64,000 nt of DNA from Methylorubrum extorquens (GTDB taxonomy: Bacteria; Pseudomonadota; Alphaproteobacteria; Rhizobiales; Beijerinckiaceae), in assembly GCF_024169925.1 (NCBI RefSeq), contig NZ_JALJXF010000001.1, positions 3,912,001 through 3,976,000 of the forward strand, given 5' to 3'. The position numbers and the translations under genes are program-made. The notes under the pieces are model-generated. The model made no database searches. It was not told the DNA's origin and saw only the letters and a list, made by a program, of their open reading frames with translations. Shown here one piece after another: positions 1 through 10,873 of this stretch. Each line of letters begins with the position of its first letter. The stretch's first letter is position 1.

Positions 1-1203
1 GGAGCCGGTGGCGGTCTGGATCGCCAGGAAGGCCGGCAGCATCAGCGAGGCCGTGCCCTTGGCGGTGTAGAGCAGGCCGGCATTGGCGGTGGCGTTCTTG
101 TCGCCGTAGGTGTCGGCGCAGGTCGAGGGGAACAGAGAGTAGATCTCGCCCCAGGCGAAGAACACGAGGCCGGTGAGCAGCACGAAGGCAAGCGGCGAGT
201 GGGCGAACATGCCGAGCGCCAGGATGCCCGCGCCCTCGATCATGAAGGCGACGAACATGGTGTTCTCACGCCCGATCCGGTCGGAGATCCAGCCGAAGAC
301 CGGCCGGGTCACGCCGTTGAGCACGCGGTCGATGGTGAGCGCGAAGGTGAGCGCCGGCAGGGTCAGGCCCATGAGGGAGACGGGGATCGAATCGACCTGG
401 AAGTCCTTGGCGATGGGCGCGAGCGAGGCCGTCGCCATCAGGCCGCCCGCGGCCATCATCACGAACATCGCGTACATGAGCCAGAAAACTGGGGTGCGCA
501 CCATCTCGGCCGACGAGTACTGGCGGCGGCTCGTCGCGTTGGGGGAGGTGCGGCCGGCGAGCATCCGCTCCTTGTAGGCGGCGCTCGGCGAGGAGAGCAG
601 CAGGGCGGCGATCATCACGACGATGCCCTGGCCGAGACCGAAGGCGAGGAAGGTCTGCTCGTAGCCGCTATCGCGGATCATCGCGGCGATCGGGATGACG
701 GTGAGGGCCGAGCCGGCACCGAAGCCCGCGGCGGTGAGGCCGGCGGCGAGCCCGCGGCGATCCGGGAACCACTTGAGGGCGTTGCCGACGCAGGTGCCGT
801 AGACCGCGCCCGCACCGATGCCGCTGACGGCGGCGGCCAGATACAGGAACCACAGCGAGTCGGCGACCGAGTTCATCGCCCAGCCGATGGCGCAGAGCGC
901 GCCGCCGAACAGCGTGACGACCTTCGGACCGTACTTGTCGACGAACCAGCCCTCGATCGGCACGAGCCAGGTCTCGGTGAGGACGAAGATCGTGAAGGCG
1001 ACCTGGATCGCCGGCTTGCCCCAGTGATACTTGTCGTTGATCGGATTGACGAAAAGCGTCCAGCCGTACTGCAGGTTGGCGATCATCGACATGCACAGCA
1101 CGCCGAGGATGAGCTGTCCCCAGCGCCCGCCCAGAGGCGAATCGGCGCGCGAGGCGGAATAAGCGCTAGCGCCGGGCAATGGATCGGCGGCTTGAACGGC
1201 CAT
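1..1203 (-). CDS. oxlT: Oxalate/formate antiporter, MFS family (3' end outside window)
   Basis: Major facilitator of the inner membrane that resembles OxlT, which exchanges oxalate for formate. Reading leftward from the ATG at 1203, the protein begins MAVQAADPLPG and continues with hydrophobic helices. It keeps the family-like stretch QYGWTLFVNPINDKYHW near residue 40 and an MFS loop motif (VDKYGPK) after helix 2. About 400 residues are visible and the C-terminus lies beyond position 1, so the gene is cut by the window edge and not broken. It is transcribed away from the csbD-like genes. An oxalate/formate exchanger suits a methylotroph that handles C1 and C2 acids, but the substrate is inferred from family resemblance only. 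Other MFS monocarboxylate carriers of the same clade are possible. Confidence 0.85.
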   Translation of the reverse strand, partial: MAVQAADPLPGASAYSASRADSPLGGRWGQLILGVLCMSMIANLQYGWTLFVNPINDKYHWGKPAIQVAFTIFVLTETWLVPIEGWFVDKYGPKVVTLFGGALCAIGWAMNSVADSLWFLYLAAAVSGIGAGAVYGTCVGNALKWFPDRRGLAAGLTAAGFGAGSALTVIPIAAMIRDSGYEQTFLAFGLGQGIVVMIAALLLSSPSAAYKERMLAGRTSPNATSRRQYSSAEMVRTPVFWLMYAMFVMMAAGGLMATASLAPIAKDFQVDSIPVSLMGLTLPALTFALTIDRVLNGVTRPVFGWISDRIGRENTMFVAFMIEGAGILALGMFAHSPLAFVLLTGLVFFAWGEIYSLFPSTCADTYGDKNATANAGLLYTAKGTASLMLPAFLAIQTATGS

Positions 1204-1507
1204 GGAGCGGTCCCTCGAACTCACGTCTTCTTGGCGGACCGGAACAGGTGCCCGGCTTAGCCATATTGGAATTTTGGATACCGCATACGTAACCGCTCGT
1301 GACCCATGCGCTGACAGGAAAATATTTGGCCGCCGCGCAGATATTTTTTGAACGCCGCTGCGACCGCGGCATCCATGAATGCCTTTCGTCGGCGCGTGTG
1401 CGGCGATGCACTCCACATCATAGGAGTGGAACCAAGGGCTCGGGGCTCCCGTTCAGTTTGCCGAGAGCGTCGCGACGCGGCGCAAGACCAACGAACGGAG
1501 AGACGCC
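1204..1507. other. Divergent intergenic region between oxlT-like gene and csbD-like gene
   Basis: No gene is supported here. The stretch around 1261-1350 is clearly more AT-rich than its surroundings and should hold the promoters of the two divergent genes. I saw no convincing palindromic operator. Confidence 0.5.
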
Positions 1508-1711
1508 ATGAGCAGCACGACCGACAAGATCAAGGGCGCCGCCAACGAAGTCGCCGGCAACGTCAAGCAGGGCGTTGGCAACCTGACCGGCAACGACAAG
1601 CTGCAGGCCGAGGGCAAGGCGCAGGAAGTCGAGGGCAAGACCCAGCGCACCGTCGGCGAGGCCAAGGAGGGCGTGAAGAACGCCGCCGACGCGGTGAAGA
1701 GCAAGCTCTAA
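1508..1711 (+). CDS. CsbD family stress-response protein
   Basis: A 67-residue hydrophilic protein of the CsbD family. It starts MSSTTDKIKGAANEVAGNVKQ and continues with the family pattern of Lys/Glu/Ala-rich amphipathic repeats (GVGNLTGNDKLQAEGKAQEVEGKTQ). Members are small, soluble, abundant under stress or stationary phase in many bacteria, and have no known catalytic activity. A clear ribosome site (ACGGAGAG) precedes the ATG by about six bases. The next gene begins with a similar segment, so the two form a stress-protein pair. A strong hairpin follows the stop, so the gene probably has its own short transcript. Confidence 0.9.
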   Translation: MSSTTDKIKGAANEVAGNVKQGVGNLTGNDKLQAEGKAQEVEGKTQRTVGEAKEGVKNAADAVKSKL

Positions 1712-1755
1712 GGCTCGAGGACGGTAGGACTTTCCCACCAAGACCCGACGGCCGG

Positions 1756-1787
1756 AGCCGCACCCGACCGGGTGCGGCTTCTTCGTT
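1756..1787 (+). terminator. Intrinsic terminator after csbD-like gene
   Basis: Ten-base-pair GC stem (AGCCGCACCC / GGGTGCGGCT) with a four-base loop, followed by TCTTCGTTT. It lies 45 bases after the csbD-like stop. Confidence 0.75.
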
Positions 1788-1844
1788 TCGAAACCCGCCG
1801 TCGCGCGGGTCGGCCAAAACCAATTTGATCAGCAGGACTTCATC

Positions 1845-2261
1845 ATGAACAGGGACCAGATCGAGGGCGGCTTCCGCAACATCAAGGGTCGTGGCCGCAG
1901 CGTGCTCGGCGCCGTGTCTGGCCGGGCCCGTCCGCAGGTCGAGGGTGCCTACGAACAGGTCGCGGGCGTGGCGCAGGCGGCGTATGGCCGAACCCGCGAG
2001 CGGGCCGAGGACCTCTACGAGGACGGCTACCGTATCGCCGACGAGGCGGTCTCCCGCGGCCGGCACCTCCGGGACGAGGCGGCACAACGGGGTCGCCACT
2101 TGCACGACGAGGCCCATGCCCGTGGACGGCATCTTCGCGACGAGGCGAACCGGCGCGGTCGCGCCCTTGCGGCACAGGCCGACGAGAATCGCGGCACGAC
2201 CCTGGCACTTGTCGCCGCGGCAGCCTTCGGCCTCGGCTGGCTGCTCAGCCGCCGTCGCTGA
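1845..2261 (+). CDS. CsbD-like repeat protein with C-terminal membrane anchor
   Basis: A 138-residue protein. The first ~35 residues (MNRDQIEGGFRNIKGRGRSVLG) resemble the CsbD N-terminus. Residues ~70-115 hold four tandem units of about 11 residues, of which RGRHLRDEA is the clearest. A hydrophobic segment near the C-terminus (TLALVAAAAFGLGWLL) followed by SRRR looks like a single transmembrane anchor, reminiscent of ElaB/YqjD-type tail-anchored proteins. It directly follows the csbD-like gene and is probably stress-induced too. Its end overlaps the end of the convergent GGDEF gene by 17 bases. Function is unknown; possible roles in envelope or ribosome tethering are inference from the architecture alone. 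Confidence 0.7.
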   Translation: MNRDQIEGGFRNIKGRGRSVLGAVSGRARPQVEGAYEQVAGVAQAAYGRTRERAEDLYEDGYRIADEAVSRGRHLRDEAAQRGRHLHDEAHARGRHLRDEANRRGRALAAQADENRGTTLALVAAAAFGLGWLLSRRR

Positions 2262-3186
2262 CGGCAGTTCGCTTGGTTGCTTCTTTGGCCTCGTAGAGGA
2301 CACGGTCGGCCCGCGCGAGCAGGGCGTCGACCGTGTCATCGGGTCCCATGGCCGAAGCGAGGCCGAGGCTGGCGCCGATCCGCACCGTCTCGGCATCGAT
2401 GGCGATGGGTACGGCGATGACCGCACGAACGGTCTCTGGCGTCACGATCACGCCGTCCGGCACGATCAGAACGAATTCGTCGCCGCCGGGCCGTGCTGCG
2501 AACAGCCCGTCCGAGGCCGCCAGTTCAGCGAGCCGGCGGCCGATCTCCGTCAGGACGCGATCGCCCGCAGCGTGGCCGAGGCGATCGTTGACCGGCTTGA
2601 AGCCGTCGAGATCGAGACAGAGCACGCTGGGGCGTCGTCCGGCGGCTAACTGCCCTGCGAGATGCTCACGCAGATACATCCGGTTCGGTAGGCTCGTGAG
2701 GTCGTCGTGTCTGGCGAGGTGGCGGAGCCGCTCGTTCGCCGCCTCCCGCTCGGTCACATCCCGGTCGATGCCGCGATAGCCCCGCAACGCGCCATCGGGA
2801 CCGAGCAGGGGCACGCCGCTCGTTTCCAGCACGACGAGGCTGCCGTCCTTGCGCAGGTTGCGGTTGAGAAGCTGGGCGAACGGCTGCCGCTCGGCGGCGA
2901 TGGCGCCGAAGATCCGGCCGACGCGCTCGGCCTCGTCGGGCGGCATGAAGTCGAAGGGTGTCAGACCCAACACCTCCTCCGGCTCGCGGCCGAGCAGGGC
3001 GACGCATTGGCGCGAGGCGTAGGTGTAGCGCCCCTGCGCATCGACCTCCCAGATCCAGTCCGAGTTCTGCTCCAGCATCTCCCGCAGGCGGGCCAATTCC
3101 CGGCGCATCGCCTCGGACGAGTCGTCATTTGCCGCATCCGTATCGGAGGGCATCGCGCCAAGCCCGTTCTGAGGAAAGGTGTTCAT
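2245..3186 (-). CDS. PAS-GGDEF diguanylate cyclase
   Basis: Predicted cyclase making cyclic di-GMP from two GTP. A PAS domain spans residues ~35-150 (LEQNSDWIWEVDAQGRYTYA, ending in the PAC-type DRDVTERE), and a GGDEF domain spans ~155-310. The active-site motif is intact as GGDEF at residues 234-238. The RxxD inhibitory site normally five residues upstream is absent (SDGLF there), so product inhibition may be lacking. No transmembrane segment is visible, so it is likely soluble. The open frame extends further upstream into the divergent creatininase gene; I chose the ATG at 3186, and the ATG at 3153 is an alternative. Neither has a strong ribosome site. Confidence 0.85.
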   Translation of the reverse strand: MNTFPQNGLGAMPSDTDAANDDSSEAMRRELARLREMLEQNSDWIWEVDAQGRYTYASRQCVALLGREPEEVLGLTPFDFMPPDEAERVGRIFGAIAAERQPFAQLLNRNLRKDGSLVVLETSGVPLLGPDGALRGYRGIDRDVTEREAANERLRHLARHDDLTSLPNRMYLREHLAGQLAAGRRPSVLCLDLDGFKPVNDRLGHAAGDRVLTEIGRRLAELAASDGLFAARPGGDEFVLIVPDGVIVTPETVRAVIAVPIAIDAETVRIGASLGLASAMGPDDTVDALLARADRVLYEAKEATKRTAVSDGG

Positions 3187-3334
3187 GGCGATTCGGCAAT
3201 GGCAATGGACGTAATCCGGAAACTCCTGAGCCAACTTGACTAACGCGCGGTTGATGCGGTTTCCGCTTGATCGAAGCCGGGAGCGTCCGAGTGCGCTGGC
3301 GCGGCGCTCGACCCGCGACAACGGAGATGACAGC

Positions 3335-4111
3335 ATGCCGGCGCGATCCTGGCTCGACCTGACGACGGCGGAGATCCGCACCCGCGACATGAGCCGAACC
3401 ATCGCGGTCCTTCCGGTTGCCGCAGTGGAGCAGCACGGGCCGCACCTGCCGCTCGGCACCGACACCCTGATCGCGGAAGGCTATCTCGCGCGGGTCGCAC
3501 AGCAGGTGCCGGAGTCGCTCGACGTGCTGCTCCTTCCGGTCCAGGCCGTCGGCAAATCGGATGAGCACGATTCCTTCCCCGGCACGCTGACCCTGACCGC
3601 GCCGACCGCGCTTGCAGCCTGGACCGAGATCGGCGCGAGCCTGCACCGGGCGGGCTGCACGAAGCTCGTGATCGTCTCCTCCCACGGCGGCAACAGCGCG
3701 CTCATCGACCTCGTGGCAGGCGAGCTGCGCGGCCGCCTCGGTATGGTCGCGGTGACGACGTCGTGGAGCCGGCTCGGCCTGCCCGAGGGGCTGTTTCCGG
3801 CCGGTGAGATCCGCCACGGCATCCATGCCGGCGGCGTCGAGACCGCCTTGATGCTGGCGCTGCGGCCCGATCTCGTCAGGCGGGAACACATCCGGGATTT
3901 CGAGCCCCGCACGGTGGCGATGGAGCGCGACTTCGCGCTGCTGCGCGCCGGCCGTCCGGCAGCCTTTGCCTGGAAAACGGAAGACCTCCACCCATCCGGG
4001 GCTCTCGGCGATGCCCGCCTCGGCACGGCGGAAGCGGGCGAGGCCGCCCTCGCTTACGGCGCACACGCCTTCGTGCGGCTGCTGGAGGAGGTGGATCGGT
4101 TCTCACTCTAG
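3335..4111 (+). CDS. Creatininase family metal-dependent amidohydrolase
   Basis: A 258-residue protein of the creatininase superfamily, which hydrolyses cyclic or linear amides at a two-metal site; members include creatinine amidohydrolase and MftE. Expected ligands are visible: Glu32, His34 and Asp43 in VEQHGPHLPLGTD, the SSHGGN loop, and Glu in HAGGVETALM. The ATG at 3335 is preceded by GGAGATGA at good spacing, which decides this start over a longer frame. It diverges from the GGDEF gene. No mycofactocin or creatine genes lie nearby, so the substrate cannot be named. Confidence 0.85.
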   Translation: MPARSWLDLTTAEIRTRDMSRTIAVLPVAAVEQHGPHLPLGTDTLIAEGYLARVAQQVPESLDVLLLPVQAVGKSDEHDSFPGTLTLTAPTALAAWTEIGASLHRAGCTKLVIVSSHGGNSALIDLVAGELRGRLGMVAVTTSWSRLGLPEGLFPAGEIRHGIHAGGVETALMLALRPDLVRREHIRDFEPRTVAMERDFALLRAGRPAAFAWKTEDLHPSGALGDARLGTAEAGEAALAYGAHAFVRLLEEVDRFSL

Positions 4112-4230
4112 CGGCGTCGCACCTTTTGGGGCGGTGTGGGCCACGATGACGATCGTGGCTGCCGAAGACAACGATGGAAACGCGCCTCGACCTCGATAGG
4201 GGCCCGGCACAAGCCTCCAGCATCGCCGGA

Positions 4231-5514
4231 TCAGAGCGGAAGGGCGGGCTCAGGTTCGGGGCACGCAGCGGGGGCGAGCACCTGCTCGCGCAGCCGCTGC
4301 GGACCCAAGGTCATCGCGAAGAAATCGTAGGCGCCGGGCCGCTCGTTCGCGAGAAGGAACTGGAAGTGCATCCGGAAGGGCCGGAAGCGTACCCGCCGGT
4401 AGGTCTCGGGACAGAGGATGTCGCGAAACCGCGCCGAGCGCACAAGGGGATTGGCGACCGGTTGCCCGTGCAGGTCGAGACCGAGGTGGTGCAGCGGATT
4501 GAAGCCGGGAAAGTTCATCCAGTCCTGAGGTGCGTGGAAGTCGCACCAGACGATGCGCCGCTCCGTGACGAGGTCCGCGATCTCGGCCCGCAGGCGCGTG
4601 GCCGTCGGCTGTAACGCCACGAGCGGCAGCCCGGACCCGAGCGTCGCGAGGGACAGGTTGGCGCCGGAGGTGCCGATCGTCCCGTCACGAGCGAGCACGC
4701 GGGCCGCGACCTCGACCGCCGTCAGCCCGCCGGAGGAATGGCCGACGATCATCACTTCGTCGGTCGCCTCCCCCGCCGCAGCCCGTGCCGCGAGGGAAGA
4801 TAGGATATGCGAAGCGAAGGCATCGAGGCGGCGCTCGTAATCGGGCCGCCAGCCCTGGCCGTGCTGCCAGTTGAACACCCAATCGTTCAGGAGCTGCCAG
4901 AAGAAGACGCGGTTCAGGAGGGCTTCGATCGCCTTGATCCAGACGATGCCCGCGACCACGCCCAGAGGCAGCGAGACCCAGAGCGGCAGGTGCAGGCTGT
5001 GGCCGAACCAATCGCCGAGATGGGCATGCACGGCCACCCCGATGACGACGGACAGGATGGTGAGCAGGATCACCATCACGAAGGGGTAGAGGATGACGTT
5101 GCCGTATTTCCAGCTCAGCCGGTAGAAGCGAAACAGCAGGCCGGCCAGGATCATGTGAAGGGTGCCGGTCACGAGGAGCGCCACGCTGACGAAGCGGGAA
5201 CGGGCGAAGTCCGCGGCGACGATGTCGTCCCAGAGGAGGACGTCGTAGCGGGTCTCGGCCCCTTCGCCCTGTTCGGGCGCACCGACGGTCCAGCTCTGGA
5301 CCAGCCCGTCCTCGCTCGATTGCGCGCGGGAGATCTCCCGCCGGCCGCCGCCGAACCGTTTGATGTAGCGGGCCCATTCCCGCACGAAGAGCAGCCGGTA
5401 GCGGGTCCGCGCCTCCGGATCGTAACCGGGAATGTAGAAGACGTAGCGGTGGCGCACCGGCTCAGGCCGGGCCTCCTGCAGATCCGGCGGCGTGAAACTC
5501 AAAGATTTGCGCAT
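4231..5514 (-). CDS. Membrane protein with alpha/beta-hydrolase (lipase-like) domain
   Basis: About 427 residues. The N-terminal third has a soluble stretch (HRYVFYIPGYDPEARTRY), followed by several hydrophobic segments between residues ~105 and 200. The C-terminal half carries the nucleophile elbow GHSSGG (after EVMIVGHSSGG), typical of serine hydrolases of the alpha/beta fold. This suggests a membrane-associated esterase or lipase whose substrate is unknown. The histidine and acid of the triad cannot be fixed by eye. The start is uncertain: ATG at 5514 (MRKSLSF), ATG at 5532 or GTG at 5550 are all open, and none has a strong ribosome site. It is convergent with the creatininase gene. Confidence 0.7.
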   Translation of the reverse strand: MRKSLSFTPPDLQEARPEPVRHRYVFYIPGYDPEARTRYRLLFVREWARYIKRFGGGRREISRAQSSEDGLVQSWTVGAPEQGEGAETRYDVLLWDDIVAADFARSRFVSVALLVTGTLHMILAGLLFRFYRLSWKYGNVILYPFVMVILLTILSVVIGVAVHAHLGDWFGHSLHLPLWVSLPLGVVAGIVWIKAIEALLNRVFFWQLLNDWVFNWQHGQGWRPDYERRLDAFASHILSSLAARAAAGEATDEVMIVGHSSGGLTAVEVAARVLARDGTIGTSGANLSLATLGSGLPLVALQPTATRLRAEIADLVTERRIVWCDFHAPQDWMNFPGFNPLHHLGLDLHGQPVANPLVRSARFRDILCPETYRRVRFRPFRMHFQFLLANERPGAYDFFAMTLGPQRLREQVLAPAACPEPEPALPL

Positions 5515-6331
5515 ATGTCCGAACGCCCCCATCCGGATAACGGCCCCCACGCTCTGGCTGAACGCGTGAGCCGCCTGCGGAAAAGAGCCTCAAACCTTTT
5601 CCAAATGCACCATCATCCGTTACGAATCTGAGAGTTGCGCAGAGGGAGCGAATGTTGCGCTCTCGGTCTCAGCATCACGTGAAGGTGAAGAGCTTGCCTC
5701 GTGCTGCATCCCGGGCAGGCCAGCCGCCGATCAGGACAGTGCTCACGCGCGCTGCCCGACATGTCTGCAAGATCGCGGGCGAAATGGTGCCGGTTGCGGG
5801 ACTCGAACTCGCGACCTACCGCTTACAAGGCGGTTGCTCTACCAACTGAGCTAAACCGGCAGCGTACAACCCGCTATCAGCCTGCCCCGAACGGCGCAAG
5901 CGCATCCACAGCCGCCCATTCCACTTGTTCAATCCCTCCTCTGTATATTGCGCACAACTGAGCTTGTCTGGGGGGACGAGCTCAAGCATTCGGGTCAAGC
6001 CGGCGTGGGGCCATCCGCACGAGCCTCGATCGAACGCCCGGTTCAGGTGCGGACACGGGCGAAACGGAATGGAGCCCCGTCGGAGGCGTGGCGTGCGGAC
6101 GGTTGATCTCAGGCTGCTTCCGGGTGCCCTTGAATCCCGGCCGATTGACCTTCGACGCTGCCGCGCGCCGCGTGGGCCTCAGGATTACCGCGACCTCGCC
6201 GCCGGGGCGGGCAAGCGCAAACCGACCCGATGATCCGCCGATTTCCCGATGAAAATCCTGTCAGCCGGACGGATACGCGTCGGCACGAGAACATGTCCGC
6301 CCTGTCGGGAAGCGCACCTCGCGAGACCTTC
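5515..6331. other. Gene-poor region around tRNA-Thr
   Basis: Apart from the tRNA at 5785-5860 I see no supported gene. 5590-5640 and 5925-6000 are relatively AT-rich and may contain promoters for the minus-strand hydrolase gene and the tRNA respectively. Confidence 0.5.
5785..5860 (-). tRNA. tRNA-Thr (anticodon TGT)
   Basis: Minus-strand cloverleaf of 76 nt. The acceptor arms are GCCGGTT and AACCGGC, with discriminator A and an encoded CCA end. The D arm contains AGCTCAGTTGGTAGAGC. The anticodon arm is ACCGC-CTTGTAA-GCGGT, giving anticodon TGT. The T arm contains GTTCGAGTC. All arms pair, so the gene looks functional; it reads ACA threonine codons. Confidence 0.95.
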
Positions 6332-6667
6332 ATGACGCAGAGCCCCTTCACCTTCGAGGCGAACGGCCTTGTCCTGGCGGTGAGGCTGACGCCGCGAGCT
6401 GGCCGAACCGGACTCGATGGGGTTCGAAAGCAAGCGGACGGGCGGCCGGTCCTGTCCCTGCGGGTGGCGGCTCCACCGGTCGAGGGCGCCGCCAACGCGG
6501 CCCTCACCGCCTTCGTCGCCAAGAGTCTGGGGCTGCGGAAGGCGGAAGTCACGCTGGTCTCCGGCGAGACTTCTCGCACCAAGCGCCTGCATCTTTCCGG
6601 CAATCCGCAGATGCTCGCGGCGCGGGTGCAGACTTGGCTCGATGGGGAAGCTCGGCTCGGCGGATAA
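6332..6667 (+). CDS. DUF167 (YggU-like) family protein
   Basis: A 111-residue protein of the DUF167/YggU family: small, soluble, widespread and of unknown biochemical role. Diagnostic stretches are LAVRLTPRAGRTGLDG near the N-terminus and PPVEGAANAALTAFVAKSLG in the middle, followed by VTLVSGETSRTKRL. The length matches the family (~100 residues). I chose the ATG at 6332; an in-frame ATG at 6293 would add 13 residues, and neither has a strong ribosome site. The gene is convergent with cmk. Confidence 0.85.
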   Translation: MTQSPFTFEANGLVLAVRLTPRAGRTGLDGVRKQADGRPVLSLRVAAPPVEGAANAALTAFVAKSLGLRKAEVTLVSGETSRTKRLHLSGNPQMLAARVQTWLDGEARLGG

Positions 6668-6695
6668 ACTCGGCGCAGCGAGGCGGACGGCCCCC

Positions 6696-9064
<2,369 letters not shown>

Positions 9065-9370
9065 ATGCAGCATCGAACGCTCGACAAAGCCCTACATATG
9101 TTTATGCTGCCATACATGATGCCCGTGCGCCACTGCCTCCGCAAGGTTGATCATGCTTCGGCCGTCGCCGACTCGGCGGCTGGTACCTACATCATCGAAG
9201 CCCTGAACGAGCTGGAGAGCGCCTATCGCCGCCCCAGCGAACGCATCGTCGCCCTCGAAGCCGTCCTTCATGAGTTCGATCGCGACGGGCGGGCGGGCGG
9301 TACGCCCTTCGGCCGGCTCCTGCGCCTCACCGTCGAGCGGCGGCAGAACAAGTGGGCGCGTCGCGCCTGA
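9065..9370 (+). CDS. Small hypothetical protein
   Basis: A 101-residue frame starting MQHRTLDKALHMFMLPYMMP. I do not recognise it. The C-terminal two thirds (SAAGTYIIEALNELESAYRRPSERIVALEAVLHEFDRD) looks like a soluble helical protein, and the end is Arg-rich (VERRQNKWARRA). Codon choice in the later part is strongly G/C-ending like neighbours, which supports coding. The start is uncertain, because an ATG at 9038 and internal ATGs are also possible. Confidence 0.5.
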   Translation: MQHRTLDKALHMFMLPYMMPVRHCLRKVDHASAVADSAAGTYIIEALNELESAYRRPSERIVALEAVLHEFDRDGRAGGTPFGRLLRLTVERRQNKWARRA

Positions 9371-9550
9371 CACCACCCCATCTTTCGTCGCAACCGTTCT
9401 CGCCGCACGGCCGGCTTCGCCGCTCGGCACGATGCTCGGCGCACAACGCGGCATGGCACGCCACACGGCGTTTGACATGGGCGGAGGCTGCGACTAACGG
9501 GGCCCCTCCCCCGGATCCTTTCCGTTATCCGTCCCCAGAGGTGCGCAGCC

Positions 9551-9928
9551 GTGGCTAGACCGGAACTCGGCGTCAAACGCCAGTGCATGAATTGCGGTGC
9601 CAAGTTCTACGATCTCGACCGTGATCCGGCGACCTGCCCGAAATGCGGCACGATCTATCAGGTCGCGACGTCTCGCGTCGCCCCGCCCGTCGCCAGCCGC
9701 ACCACGGATGACGACGAGGACGAGGACGAGAAGAGCGGCCCGGAGATCGTCTCCCTCGACGAGGCCGAGGCCACCGAGGACGATGCCGATATCAGCGTGG
9801 ACGACGAAGAGGGCGGCGACGACGCCGCCGGGGGAACGGACGACGACACCTTCCTCGAGGAAGAGGATGGCGACGACGACGTCTCCGACCTGATCGACAA
9901 CGATTCGGACGGCGACGAGGAAGGCTGA
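9551..9928 (+). CDS. TIGR02300 family zinc-ribbon protein
   Basis: A 125-residue alphaproteobacterial protein of family TIGR02300, of unknown function. The N-terminus has a zinc-ribbon-like quartet: Cys12 and Cys15 (CMNC) and Cys29 and Cys32 (CPKC), separated by GAKFYDLDRDPAT. The C-terminal two thirds is extremely acidic and disordered, made of Asp/Glu runs. The GTG start at 9551 follows a short purine stretch and gives the family-typical MARPELGVKRQC opening. It stands alone between unrelated genes. Confidence 0.9.
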   Translation: MARPELGVKRQCMNCGAKFYDLDRDPATCPKCGTIYQVATSRVAPPVASRTTDDDEDEDEKSGPEIVSLDEAEATEDDADISVDDEEGGDDAAGGTDDDTFLEEEDGDDDVSDLIDNDSDGDEEG

Positions 9929-10102
9929 GCCCACGCCGCCGGACCGGGAGACTGGTTCGGCGAGACGGGCGCGTTCGCGTGAACCGAGGGTTCTGGTCCG
10001 GACCGGATCCCTCGCATGGCTGCCTCGGATCGGCGGGCGACCATGCTTGCGAAGGGCGATTCCTGCGCCCTTCGCTCTCAGGGCACCCGAACCGGAACGA
10101 CG

Positions 10103-10873
10103 TCAGCCGCCGAACCGCTCCGTGCGGACCACGTCCGGCTTCACGCCCGCATCCACCAGCAGATCGGCGACCGTGCCGACGAAGCCGTTGCCACCGCAGA
10201 CGAAAGCGTGGCGCGGCATGCCTAGGCACTCGATCGCGGTGTCGATCATCACACGGTCGATGCGCCGGCCCGCGGTCGCTCCCTCACGGGTCGGGAGCAG
10301 GGTCAGGTCGAAGCCGGTTTCGTCGCGGGAGAGCGCGGTGAGTTCCGCCCGGGCGATGGCCTCGGCCACATTGCGCACCGAGTAGATCAGCAGCATCGGC
10401 ACCTCGGGTGCGTGCCGGGTCCGCTCGCGCACCATGGCCAGCAGCGGCACGATGCCGGAGCCGCCGCCGATCAGCAGAACCGGCCCGCCCTCCTCCGGGC
10501 TCCACGAGAACGCACCGAGGGGACCGCGCAGCTCGATCGCGTCGCCGACCTCGGCCACGGTGTCGAAGAAGCCCGAGACCTCGCCCGCCTCCAGCCCCTC
10601 GATCATTAGTTCGATGCCCGCAGGATCATCCGGCGCCGAGGCAATGGAGTAGCTGCGCTGAGCCCGGTAGCCGTCGGGCGCGGTGAGGCGCACATCGACG
10701 TGCTGGCCGGCCCGGTGCGGGCGATCCAGCGGGCCGAAGCGAAAGCTCTTTACCCGCGGCGTCACGGGCGTGATCGCCCGGATCGTCACGTCCCGCCAGG
10801 GTGACGGCGAGGGCGAGGGCGCAATGCCGTTCACGTCGGGCAATCCTTCAATCGCCGCTGAAACGCTGCTCAC
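10103..10873 (-). CDS. FAD/NAD(P)-binding ferredoxin-reductase-type protein
   Basis: A 256-residue reductase of the ferredoxin-NADP reductase superfamily. The FAD-binding motif RSYSIASAP lies near residue 75 and the nucleotide motif GGGSGIVPLLAM near 137; VCGGNGFVG follows, and the C-terminus VRTERFGG is typical of the group. No [2Fe-2S] domain is present. It begins inside the end of the upstream molybdopterin protein (26-base overlap), so the pair is probably an electron-transfer unit: NAD(P)H to flavin to Mo-cofactor protein. An internal GTG at 10834 would remove the overlap. Confidence 0.88.
   Translation of the reverse strand: MSSVSAAIEGLPDVNGIAPSPSPSPWRDVTIRAITPVTPRVKSFRFGPLDRPHRAGQHVDVRLTAPDGYRAQRSYSIASAPDDPAGIELMIEGLEAGEVSGFFDTVAEVGDAIELRGPLGAFSWSPEEGGPVLLIGGGSGIVPLLAMVRERTRHAPEVPMLLIYSVRNVAEAIARAELTALSRDETGFDLTLLPTREGATAGRRIDRVMIDTAIECLGMPRHAFVCGGNGFVGTVADLLVDAGVKPDVVRTERFGG

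Noticed and set aside
5816..5998. 60-codon frame over tRNA-Thr
   Set aside because: It runs through the tRNA cloverleaf and has no coding signature.
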